From Flaccisagitta enflata (taxonomy: Eukaryota; Chaetognatha; Sagittoidea; Aphragmophora), in NCBI GenBank assembly GCA_965153355.1, contig OZ231127.1, positions 48,794,001 through 48,858,000 of the forward strand: a stretch of 64,000 nt of DNA. Reading direction: 5' to 3'. The position numbers and the translations under genes are program-made. Under the pieces are notes generated by a model, which did not search any database, had not been told where the DNA came from, and saw nothing but the letters and a program-made list of their open reading frames with translations. How positions within the stretch are numbered: position 1 is the first letter of the stretch; the number at the start of each line of letters is the position of its first letter. Shown piece after piece: positions 47,039 through 59,919 of this stretch.

Positions 47039-47632
47039 TACAGGGTGCTTTATGCCAAATTAGATATAAGAAAACGACGCCATTCTGCTTCTAAAAATGC
47101 AAAAATAGTTCTGAAAAAAAATTCAAAAAGCACTTAAGCTCCGATTTTTTGTGTAAAAATTTCATGGGTTTGGGACAAATATCTTGGCCACAACATCAAT
47201 TTGAAGTAAAATGAGCATTTGAAGGAGAGGTTTTTTTAGATATGATTTTGATGTTGGAAATTCTTCTTTAAAGTGCTCTCATTTCTAAACGACTTGAGGC
47301 ACAGATGTCAGATTGGTCTCAAATTAAAGAAAATTTAATGAGCTTTAATTTGAGACCAATCTGGCATCTGTAACTCAAGCCATATAGAAATGAGACCATT
47401 TCAAACAATAACTTTTAAAATCAAAATTATGCTAAAAGAGCTTCTCCTTTAAATGCTCTATTTACTTCAAATTGATGTTGTGGCCAAGATATTTGACCCA
47501 AACCCATGAAATTTTTACACAAAAAATCGGAGCTTAAGTGCTTTTTGAATCTTTTTTCAGATTTCTTTTTACATTTTTAGAAGCAGAATGGCATTGTTTC
47601 CTTATATCTATTTTGGCATGAAACATCATGTA
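47039..47632. mobile_element. CAGGGTG-type palindromic MITE, about 600 bp
   Basis: Left CAGGGTGCTTTATGCCAAAT, right ATTTTGGCATGAAACATCATG, flanked by TA on both sides (GATA and TATC). Inverted similarity runs almost continuously to the centre, for example TTAAGCTCCGATTTTTTGTG against CACAAAAAATCGGAGCTTAA, and TTGATGTTGTGGCCAAGATA at 47472-47491 with its reverse partner near 47182-47203. RNA from it would be a nearly complete hairpin. Confidence 0.9.
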
Positions 47633-47913
47633 TCGTAAAGGAACTTACACATAATGTTGTGATCCTGCTTTCAAAACTCTACCGTCTTCAGACGAGCGAT
47701 TGCGAGTGTACTGTACTCTGCTACTGTCTGTAGCAACAAGCAAGGCCAAGCGATGACCACCAAGTACACCAGATGGATCGTCAAACGTCACGGTTAAACG
47801 GACAGACGAACATGCCTTCTCATAGACGTGGTTTTCCGCAAGTCAAAACACAAGAAACGGGGCAGTTTCATAATACTCCAACAGTATAAAAAAGATCGAT
47901 CGTGGAATAAGAT

Positions 47914-48692
47914 GAAACCAGTGGCTGTCGCCAAACATGTGAATTGCATGTGTTTATCAACTTAGATACAAAAAAAGAAAAAAAAGAAGAAAAAACTATT
48001 AAAGAAAAAAAAAATAAACAATAGAAAAAATCATTGATTTGAAAACCTAATACCCAATAAAAAGAAATATAAAGGTAAGATGGCATGTGAAACAAATCCT
48101 AATATGAGGGAAAGACGGCATAATAAACAAGACCCAATATAAGAGAAAGATGGCATATAAAACAAAACTCAATATAAGGGAAAGACGGCATATGAAACAA
48201 GACCCAATACGAAGGTAAGACGGCATGGGAAACAAATCCTTATATGTGGGAAAGACGGCATATGAAACAAAACCCAATATGAAGGTAAGGGGCATGTGAA
48301 ACAAATCCCAATATGAGGGAAAAATAGTATATGAAACAAGACTCAATATAAGGGAAAGACGGCAAATGAAACAAAACCCAATATAAGGGAAAGACGGCAT
48401 ATGAAACAAGACCCAATATAAAGGAAAGACGGCATATGAAACAAATCCCAATACGAGGTAAAGACGGTGTATGAAACAAAATCCAATATGAAGGTAAGAC
48501 GGCATGAGAAACAAGTCCCAATATGAGGGAAAGACGGCATATGAAACAAGACCCAATTTAAGGGAAAGACGGCACATAAAGCAAAACCTAATATATGAGA
48601 AAGACGGCATATGAAACAAAACCCATGTTGCGGAAGAAAAAAAAACGAAACACTGAGTGGTGTTAAAGTGAATTGCTTAACGCAATTCACAA
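47914..48692. mobile_element. GTGAATTGC-family element, copy 2
   Basis: Left GAAACCAGTGGCTGTCGCC, then GTGAATTGC (47939-47947). The core is about 18 units of a 31-bp minisatellite (GGGAAAGACGGCATATGAAA, then CAAGACCCAATATAA). The right hairpin is GTGAATTGC-ttaac-GCAATTCAC (48668-48690). Long minus-strand frames through the core give repeats such as FxSYAVFPLYW and are by-products. Confidence 0.87.
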
Positions 48693-49677
48693 TGAGGTGT
48701 GGGGACGATTCTTGATAAAAACCACCACGTGGGGGCCCCAAGACGAAGAATTCGACACATTTCAACGTGTTTTGGAACGTCAGTTATGTAAACTGAATGA
48801 GTGCCAAATTAAACAAATCAAAAACTTTTTATTCTTGTCTTTTGTCTCTGTCTTTCCCCTTGTCTCTGCCCATTTCGATTTTTTTCTCTCTGGCATTTCT
48901 AATCAGAGTTTAATTTTGAGATAAACATCGAATATTTGTCCGTTAAAGGTTCACTAAACCTTGATGGTGTTTTTGCTGGCATTTCGCGCCATTGCTTCGT
49001 TAAATCCTTCAAGTGCGATGCCACGCTTGCAACGTTGATGAGAAGAGGAGACGAGGATATGAAATTGCCGAGGTGGATGAGTGCCCACTGTCGGCAATCA
49101 TCACCAATGTCCTAGGAAATATTGATCAAAGTATGAACACGCGTCTAAAAGTGGCCTTTAAAAAAGCGACGAACGGAATGAGGGGGAGAAAAAAAGTTTA
49201 GACAGGGGAAGTAATTGATTAGCAGGAGGGCAAGCATTCTCTTTTTTTGTTGACTGATGCTTATTAAGACGGTAAGGAGCCAGCGTTTCTGTTTGCGCCA
49301 TAGTCCAGGTCCCCTAATGAGAAAAAAAGCGAAGAGGAGAGAAGGCTGGAAAAAAGGGAAAAAAGAAAGCAAAGAAAAATGCAGGAAAAAAAAGTAAGTT
49401 AGATGTGATATCCCTTCAAAGATACGTTTAAGGGCACAACATCTGAGTGACCAAAAGGTAAATTTATTTACTACATGTGTATGTCCGCTTATGTATCTGT
49501 TTGTTTCAGCCAGTGACCCTCTCAGCTATAATAGGTTGGTATTAGGTTCTACCTCTATCTTTCAAACGGGGATAGATTCAAGCGTTGAAGATTGAAGATT
49601 CAAGTGTGGAAGATTGACGCTTAAAGTGTGGAAGATTGAAGATTCAAGTGTTGAGTGTTAGTTTTGTTAGTTTTGTA
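48693..49677. other. no recognisable gene
   Basis: Short GATTGAAGATTCAAGTGTGG-type repeats at about 49575-49660. No gene supported. Confidence 0.5.
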
Positions 49678-51317
49678 AACAAGGCCAACACCTATAAGTC
49701 GCGTGCAGGAAAAAAAAACTGAACTGACCTGACTCCTTATTGTATCTTTTTATTTAAAATCAAACTTAAACGCAACCCAAAACAGACCCAAACCAGACTC
49801 AAACCAGACTCAAACCAGACTCAAACCAGACTCAAACCAGAATTAAGCAAGACCGAAAACAGACCTAAACCAGACATAAACCAGACATAAACCAGATTTA
49901 AGCCAGACACAAACCAGACTCAAACCAGACTCAATCCATACTCAAACCAGACTCAAACCAGACTCAAACCAGACTCAAACCAGAATCAAACCAGACTCAA
50001 ACCAGACTTAAACCAGACTTAAACCAGACTTAAACCAGGCTCAAACCAGGCTCAAACCAGGCTCAAACCAGGCTCAAACCAGGCTCAAACCAGAATCAAA
50101 CCAGACTCAAGACTCAAACCAGACTCAAACCAGACTCAAACCAGACTCAAACCAGACTCAAACCAGACTCAAACCAGACTCAAACCAGAATGAAAGCAAA
50201 CCAAAGCCAGACCAAAACCAGACAAAAACCAGACATACACCAGACCTAAACCAGACCTAACCCAGACCTAAACCAGACATAAATCAGACATCAGATTTAA
50301 ACCAGCAGACTTTAACCATCAGACTTTACCCAGCAGACTTTAACCAGCAGACTTTATGACCAAAGATGACCAAAAATGACCAAAATGACCAAAAACGACC
50401 GAAAACGACCAAAAATGACCAAAAATGACCAAGAATGATCAAAAATGATCAAAAATGACCAAAATGACCGAAATGACCAAAATGACCAAAAATAACCAAA
50501 ATTGACCAAAAATGATCAAAAATGATCAAAATGAACAAAAATGAACAAAAATGACCAAAAATGACCAAAATAACCAAAAATGACCAAAAATGACCAAAAA
50601 TGGCCAAAAATGACCCAAATGACCTATAATGACCAAAAATGGCCAAAAATGACAAAAAATAACCAAAATTGACCAAAAATGACCAAAAATGACCAAAAAT
50701 GGCCAAAATGACCCAAATGACCTATAATGACCAAAAATGGCCAAAAATGACCAAAAATAACCAAAAATGACCAAGAATGACCAAAAATGACCAAAAATGA
50801 CCCAAATGACCTATAATGACCAAAAATGGCCAAAAATGACCAAAAATGACCAAAATGACCTAAAATGACCAAAAATGGCCAAAAATGACCCAAATGGCCA
50901 AAAATGACCAAAAATGACCAAAAATGACCAAAATGACCAAAATGACCAAAATGACCAAAATGACCAAAATGACCAAAAATGACCAAGAATGACCAAAAAT
51001 GACCAAAAATGACTAAAAATGACCAAAAATGACCAAAAATAATAAAAAATATTAAGAAATAATCAAAAATGACCAAAAATGACCCAAATGACCAAAATGA
51101 CCAAAATGACCAAAATGACCAAAACTGACCAAAACTGACCAAAAATAACCAAAAATGACTAAAAGCAACCAATAATTCCCAAAAACAACAAAAAAATGAC
51201 TCAAAATAACTCCAGACGACCCAAAAAGACGAAAAAAAGCAAAGTGTTACGGACGGACCGACCGACCGACGGACCGACGGAGCGGGTTGTAGAGTCGCGT
51301 GCACGCGACTAAAAAAA
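49678..51317 (+). mobile_element. long family 1 element with two minisatellite blocks, both ends present
   Basis: The left end is AACAAGGCCAACACCTATAA, then GTCGCGTGCAGG. Blocks follow of CCAGACTCAAA units (about 49785-50280), CCAGCAGACTTTAA units (50295-50355) and GACCAAAAAT units (50360-51165), a unique stretch ending GACGAAAAAAAGC, then GGACCGACCGACCGACGG, GTAGAGTCGCGTGCACGCGA and CTAAAAAAA. The right-end hairpin AGTCGCGTGCACGCGACT is a perfect palindrome. Its ends match the 180-bp family 1 copies although it is 1.6 kb long. Confidence 0.92.
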
Positions 51318-51572
51318 TTGCAGGGAAAAATCAATGTTAGTGGTGGCCTGGTGGTGAGTTGCTAAACTAACTGCCCGTTCTGTTTTGCATACACTACAAA
51401 AATGGAATGATTTCAATTGCAAATTGTGGCAAACCTATCAGATGATCGACGGTTCCTGTTGCATCTCAGTTAATGTTTTTAGGTCGTTGGTTCCTTTGGG
51501 TGGTTTTGTAAGGATTTGGGCCCACAGACTAAGATTCGGGCCTTGAGGCTCGTATTTGGACCTCAAGACATA

Positions 51573-52376
51573 CAGTGGAAATCCGATATGACGGTCTTGA
51601 AGGGACTGGGGAATTTTGGTTGTTAAATCCGAATGTTGTTAAATTGAATAACTTTTAAGCAAAATCAAATAGGTAAGCATATGTGCTCAATGAATTGCAC
51701 AGGTGTGGCGTTTGTGCTGTTGGCAAACAGAGCAACTGACTTATAGGTTAGCCTCTAATAGGTCTGCTAAGATATATTCATAACGCTTCATTGCCTATAA
51801 GATATTTTCGCTTTTTAGTAGTTAAAAAACAAGGTCAGACTCATGGCAATCTAGTCGCTGAAGGTAGGGCAGGAGCAATAATACAAAAACTGCTCGCAAT
51901 TCAAAAATGTTACAGACAAAGAAATTGACTGAGAGACCAACCAACACAGCAAGATGTAAAGTCGGGTGTCCGCGACTAAAATTTGATTTTGATTCAAAAT
52001 CTTTTCTTAACCAAAAAATAATGACAGCTGTTCATTTTTGTTCCTTTATTTATGTATTTTTCTTATTCCATGCATGTTTATGATCCTTTTGTTCAATTTT
52101 TCGTTAGTTTCAAAAGTATAAAATGTTGGCTGAATAGTTTTAAAAAAGATATTATCAATCAAATCTATTTATGTACGGATGTCTTCAGTTCAAGTGTAAA
52201 TTTTCCAAAAGACCAATAAATATCACCTGTAAATCAGATTTGGCTGTTAAATCAGGTCTCGCTAAATCAGGAAAAATTAAAATTGTAAAAGCCTATGAAA
52301 TTCTAGGACAAAAGCATCATGGTTGCTATATCAGAAATGCGGTTAAATCAGGTGCCGATGTGGCAGTAGGCCACTG
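51573..52376. mobile_element. CAGTGG-type TA-flanked element with nested HINE
   Basis: Left TACAGTGGAAATCCGATATG, right ATGTGGCAGTAGGCCACTGTA, TA on both sides. Interior words TTGTTAAATCCGAATGTTGT and GTTAAATCAGGTCTCGCTAA recall the inner repeats of such MITEs. A family 1 variant (51828-51981) is inserted in it, so the original length was about 650 bp. Confidence 0.75.
51828..51981 (+). mobile_element. family 1 variant nested in the CAGTGG element
   Basis: AACAAGGTCAGACTCATGGC, then AGTCGCTGAAGGTAGGGCAGG, GAGAGACCAACC, AAAGTCGGGTGTCCGCGACT and AAAA. The outer word AGTCGC still matches GCGACT, but the inner bases have drifted. Confidence 0.75.
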
Positions 52377-52800
52377 TATTTTTGTGCCATGACAATCGGA
52401 ACGACTGCTTAAAGTTGAGGGATGGGAAAAGAGGGTATAAGAATGAAAGAGAAGGCACAGGATTGGGAAAGGAAAGAGCATGTCGGCATGTCGGGTGTAG
52501 GGATGGTAAAACCATCCAAATCGTCCTTTTGGTCCTTCCAATAAATCCCATTTCTTCTTCGGCATGAGAACATTATTCATTGATTAATCGGCCCCCTTGA
52601 GGCCGCTGCCCAAACAGTATGATATGTCAGGAGGCACGTCTCAATGCAAAAACCCTTTTCATTCTCGGCAGATTTCCATTATCGATTTTGGTGAGAACCA
52701 AACGGATGGAAGGTTTTGAAGTTGAAAAGGAGAGAGAGCAGGTTGTGAAAACTCCACGATATCAATTTTCAGAGCTAATAATGAGGAGCGACAGAGAGAC

Positions 52801-52858
<58 letters not shown>

Positions 52859-52995
52859 AAGGGAATTATTTACCAGTTGAGAAAATTATGAAATTTCTAA
52901 CAGGGGGCAGGTCGTCCTTGACTGATCTAGAAACACGCAGGTGAAGGGGAATTTATCTTAAACGTTAGCCAATCAGCTTTACTTATTGACCCTGT
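52377..52995. other. no gene; GGGCAGCGG right end and GA repeat
   Basis: A GGGCAGCGG-family right end (about 52586-52615, GCCCCCTTGAGGCCGCTGCCC followed by AAA) and a (GA)n run at about 52806-52856. Confidence 0.6.
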
Positions 52996-52997
52996 TA

Positions 52998-53587
52998 CAG
53001 TATGATTTTTTTGGAATGCAACATAAGAAACCTATATATCTCCGCTCCTGAGCATTGTAGCAAGATGGGGATTGCACCATTGGATAGAGCACGAAAAACT
53101 ATTTTTTCTATGTTTTTTTCTGATATTGTGATGCAATATGAAGTATCTCTACCACCAAGCCAATAAAAACATTGACATCTTCAACATCTTGAAATTGGCT
53201 GTCTGATTCTCCTTCTAAAAAAGATGAGGAAGATCAGTTGATCAAATAGTTGGTGATCAAGAGACCAACTGAATCATAACACAAATATTTTCTAAAGTCA
53301 GTCCAGAAAATCACACGGAAGCCCCTTAATTGCTAATTTTTTGATCAACTGAACCTCCTCATTCTTTTTGAAGGGAGAATTAGACAGCCAATTTCTTGAT
53401 GTTAGAGATGTCAATGTTTTTACTAGCATTGTGGTAGAAATATTTCATGATGCATCATGATGTCAGAAAAAACATAGAAAAAATAGTTTTTCGTTCTCTA
53501 TCCAACGGTGCAATCCGCATCTTGCTACGATGCACAGGAGCGGAGATATATAGGTTTCTTATGTTGCATTCCAAAAAAATCATACTG
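52998..53587. mobile_element. CAGTATG-type palindromic MITE
   Basis: The left arm begins CAGTATGATTTTTTTGGAAT, the right arm ends ATTCCAAAAAAATCATACTG, with TA on both sides. The arms match almost throughout (TATATCTCCGCTCCTG against CAGGAGCGGAGATATA; GGCTGTCTGATTCTCC against an inverted counterpart near 53383). It is about 590 bp with a nearly complete inverted repeat. Confidence 0.92.
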
Positions 53588-53666
53588 TATCATTCCTAAA
53601 TCGCTGCTCTAAATGGCTTCTTGTGTTTTTACCCGTTCATTTTTCCAAATTTGTGCCATAGCGGCT

Positions 53667-53770
53667 TTTTAGGTGCGACAAAGCACCTCTATAACTGATT
53701 ATGTCCGTCGGTTGGTCGGTCGGTCGGTCGGTCTGTCGGTCTATCGCATCTTATTGACTTACCTGGCCTT
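53667..53770 (-). mobile_element. family 2 HINE-like element, short copy
   Basis: Plus orientation: TTTTTAGGTGCGACAAAGCA, CCTCTATAACTG, GTCGGTCGGTCGGTCGGTC repeats, then CGCATCTTATTGACTTACCT and GGCCTT. It has an intact hairpin and a drifted opposite-end word. Confidence 0.8.
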
Positions 53771-56151
<2,381 letters not shown>

Positions 56152-56290
56152 TTTTTAGGTGCGACAAAGCACCTCTATAACTGGCTACGTTCATTGGTTG
56201 GTCGGTTGGTTGGTTGGTCGGTCGGTCGGGTAACGCATTCGTTTGACGATCCACACGTCGCACCTTATTGGCCTACTTGGCCTTGTTTAA
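56152..56290 (-). mobile_element. family 2 HINE-like element, complete copy
   Basis: Plus orientation: TTTTTAGGTGCGACAAAGCA, CCTCTATAACTGGCTACG, GGTTGGTCGGTCGGTCGG repeats, AACGCATTCGTTTGACGATC, CACACGTCGCACCTTATTGG and CCTACTTGGCCTTGTTT. In element orientation the left word AGGTGCGAC is exactly complementary to the right GTCGCACCT. It also gives the unoccupied form of the MITE target at 57033. Confidence 0.88.
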
Positions 56291-57008
56291 CGCTACTGAG
56301 TCGATAGCTCGGTCGCTCTATCGATCCATAAATCAGGGTCGATCCATCAGTCTGTTAATCGGGCGGATTTCCCATTATGGCCCTTGCCAAACTACCCGCG
56401 AGTGTTTTAAAACAGTCCAATTGTGTGTGTCTCTTCCCCCCCCCCCTTATCCTTAAAGAATTTTAGCGATACGGTATTCGTATCACAACAAATTTCAAAA
56501 GAATAAAATTATATGCTAATTTGCATATTGCAGTGGATTGATTAGTTGCTTCCTGCAGTTGAGCGAAGAGATTCGCGATAGATAATTTCGCGTTTACGGC
56601 ATTTCTTTGTCACGAGAATTATCAATCGAGATTTAGAAATGATCGATCTCGCGACTAAGGCTTGACCCTCGGTTGATAAATTCATCCATGACATGGATCA
56701 CGGACAATTAATCATTAGATTATCAACCAGACTAAGAACCTCATTCGACCGTCCCCGAAGAGTCGCTCTCGTATCTCTTTCTTTTCTTCCCATCTCTTTG
56801 AATGGCGAGGGAGCAATCCCGCCTCGCCAAGTCCAACGGGGTGGGTACTAAGGCTGCCCGTGGGGATAATTCAGGGTGAGAAGAAACGAAATATGGTACC
56901 TGACGACATAGCGATCCGCCGTTCGGATAATGAATTGTTCGGTCTCATTCATGCGTCAAATTACAACACGAACAAGAACGTAATCTCCTGACGCTATTTG
57001 ATCAAACC
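56291..57008. other. no recognisable gene
   Basis: Contains ATATGCTAATTTGCATATTG (56509-56528), which includes an octamer ATTTGCAT, and GATCGATCTCGCGA. Possible regulatory words, no gene. Confidence 0.4.
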
Positions 57009-57565
57009 TTTTTAGGTGCGACAAAGCACCTCTACTATATGAATTAAAAAAAAGACGCACTTTTGAATGGTTAATTGCGCCATTGAAAATCAAAAAAACT
57101 AATTAAAATCTTAGACCATTTTGAAGCTCTTGAAAAACTCTTTCATTTGGCGCCAATCTGGTATCTCTATCTTTCTTCGTTTAGAAATGGCATTAGTTGG
57201 AGTAAAAATGTTGCCAAATTGGTTTTTGCAGTTCCTTTGAAAAAGATGCAATTTGGCAAAATGGTGTCTCACTTTAGAGAGCTCTAGCTCCTAAACCGTC
57301 GAAGATACAGATCTGGGATTGGTCTAGAATGAAAGATAATTTGAAAATCTTCAAAATCACTTCCTCTAAAAAGATTTTTTAACATTTTTTGAGTTAGTTT
57401 AATCAGCAAATGAAAAGGTGCGTCTTTTTTTTTAATTCATGTAGTATAACTGGCTGTGTCCATTGGTCGGTCGGTCGGTCAATCAGTCTTCCAGTTGGTC
57501 TGTCGGTAACGCATTCGCTCGACGATCCACACGTCGCACCTTATTGGCCTACTTGGCATTGTTTT
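57009..57565 (-). mobile_element. family 2 HINE-like element split by a MITE
   Basis: TTTTTAGGTGCGACAAAGCA then CCTCTA (to 57034), interrupted by a 410-bp MITE, then TATAACTGGCTGTGTCC, GGTCGGTCGGTCGG, AACGCATTCGCTCGACGATC, CACACGTCGCACCTTATTGG and TTGGCATTGTTT. Confidence 0.9.
57035..57444. mobile_element. palindromic MITE with proven TA duplication
   Basis: The ends CTATATGAATTAAAAAAAAG and CTTTTTTTTTAATTCATGTAG are inverted copies continuing into GACGCAC/GTGCGTC. The flanking element reads CACCTC-TA-TAACTGG when unoccupied (56152-56290, 53667-53770) and CACCTC-TA-[element]-TA-TAACTGG here, so the TA was duplicated on insertion. This indicates a Tc1/mariner-type MITE. Confidence 0.95.
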
Positions 57566-59090
57566 GTCAAATCAGTCTTCTTTCGTTGCAGAAAAAATAG
57601 TAAGCCTGTAATCATTATCAAACAAATACTACATTTGCGAGGTTTAAATGATTGTATCCAAAAAATAACGGCAAACTCATTTCTATGGTACTGCAAATGC
57701 TTTTTCCGACTCTGCAGAGATACAGGGGAATATGTGAGATATATCGTGAGCGATTTACCCTGCGTTAATTAACGGCACATTAACGCCTCTAATTAACAAA
57801 ATTGTTAATAAAAGGCAAAAAAGTACTATTAATTAACGGTAGTTTTTATGCTGTTAATTAACACTTAAAAAACAGTTGTTAATTAACGGTATATAGGTAC
57901 CATGAAATTAACTAAGAAAATTTTTTTTTTTTTTAGAAATTCAATGAAAATAAGTGCTAAAAAATGTTGTTAATTATCAGGTACCTATATGCTGATGATT
58001 AACATGCTATTTTTGATGTTAATTAACACCCCATTTTATGCGTTAATTAACACAAAAAAAATATAGATTATTAACAAATTGTTAAGAATATACAATTTTT
58101 TGGTGTTAATTAACGGGTGAAATGTGGTGTTAATTAACATCAAAAACAGTGTGTTAATTAACTCAAAAAAATATAGATTATTAACAATCTGATCAGGTAC
58201 CTATATGCTGTTAATCAACATGCTGTTTTTTATATTAATTAACACCAGATTTCATGCGTTAATTAACACACAAAAAAATATAGATTATCAAAAAATTAAT
58301 CAGGTACCTCTATGCTGTTAATTAACATGCTGTTTTTGATGGTAATTAACACCACATTTCATCCGTTAATTAACACAAAAAAGCATAGATTATTAACAAA
58401 TTGATAAAGACATACAATTTTTTGGTGTTAATTAATGGGTAAAATGTGGTGTTAATTAACATAAAAAACAGCCTGTTAATTAACACAGAAAAAATATAGA
58501 TTATTAACAAATTGATTGGGTACCTATATGCTGTTAATCAACATGCTGTTTTTGATGTTAATTAACACCAAATTTCATGCGTTAATTAACACCAAAAAAA
58601 TATTGATGATTAACAAATTGTTAAAGATATACAATTTTTTTGTATCAATTAACGGGTGAAATGTGGTGTTAATTAACAGCATAGAGTTACCTGATCAATT
58701 TGTTAATAATCTATATTTTTTCTGTGTTAATTAACACACTGTTTTTGATGATAATTAACACCATATTTCACTCTTAAATTAACCCTAAAACATTGTATAT
58801 TTTCAACAATTTGTTTTTAATCCATATTCTTTTTGTGTTGATTAACGCATGAAATGTGGTGTTAATTAACATCAAAAACAGTGTGTTAATTAACACAGAA
58901 AAATTATAGATTATTAACAAATTGATAAGGTACCTCTATGCTGTTAATTAACACCAGATTTCACCCGTTAATTAATACAAAAAAATTGTATATCTTTAAC
59001 AATTTGTTAATCATCAATATTTTTTTGGTGTTAATTAACGCATGAAATTTGGTGTTAATTAACGTCAAAAACAGCATGTTGATTTACAGC

Positions 59091-59712
59091 ATATGACGGC
59101 GAGCATCTGATGGTAGCAATCAGTGTTTCGCACCAGTTTTTCAACTATGATTGAATAATTATGATGCCACAAATACTTTCATGGGACAAACTGTCTCCAA
59201 AAACACTCTGTGTGTATGTATTTGTCACATGCTTTCCTCAAAAGAACCTTTAAATCAGCAATTCACATGATAACAGCAAAGAAAATCAGGGATTTCAGTG
59301 AAATCTTGCTTACACTTTTTATCTTATTGCTGCTGTCAAAATTATAAGACTGACAAATGCAGAGAAATTTTGCATTTTCAAAAACATAGCCGCCTCCATA
59401 ATCAATTTTGGAAGGCGGCTATATTCTTCATTTTTGTGTTTTTTCATTTTCTATGCAAAGTTATAATTTTGACAAGCCTCCTATCAATGAACAAACATAA
59501 AATTTTGAAAATTTCCCTGTGAGATTATTTAGTTAATGATAGCTATACTTGCTCTTTTGTCCTATATGAATGCAAATTTTGCAATGAAATATGTATTAGG
59601 ATATACTTTAATGGTTTGTTTAATATCATGTTTCATTTCTATTCTCATAAAATTTTCTATTTTGCCCCCTGTTGACACTCAAAATCTTGCCTTCGGGTGC
59701 TCGCCGTCATAT
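59091..59712. mobile_element. palindromic core or nested MITE in the foldback
   Basis: The ends ATATGACGGCGAGCA and TGCTCGCCGTCATAT are inverted. Around the centre (about 59404) lie GTCAAAATTATAA/TTATAATTTTGAC and ATAGCCGCCT/AGGCGGCTAT, all symmetric about one point. It is either the unique centre of the foldback or a separate MITE. Confidence 0.7.
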
Positions 59713-59919
59713 ATGTACTCAATCAATTTGTTAATAATCTATATTTTTTCTGTGTTAATTAACAGGCTATTTTTGATGTTATTTAACACCACATTTCACC
59801 GGTTAATTAATACAAAAAAATTGTATGTCTTTATTAATTTGTTAATAATCTAAGTTTTTTTGTATTAATTAACGGGTGGAATGTAGTGTTAATTAACATC
59901 AAAAACAGCATATTAATTA

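Noticed and set aside
48047-48765. Minus-strand frames with many aromatic residues
   Set aside because: By-product of the 31-bp minisatellite in the GTGAATTGC element. The apparent hydrophobic protein is a repeat translation.
50449-51334. Minus-strand frames such as repeated FGHFWSFLVI
   Set aside because: Translation of the GACCAAAAAT minisatellite. The same happens at 38578-38891.
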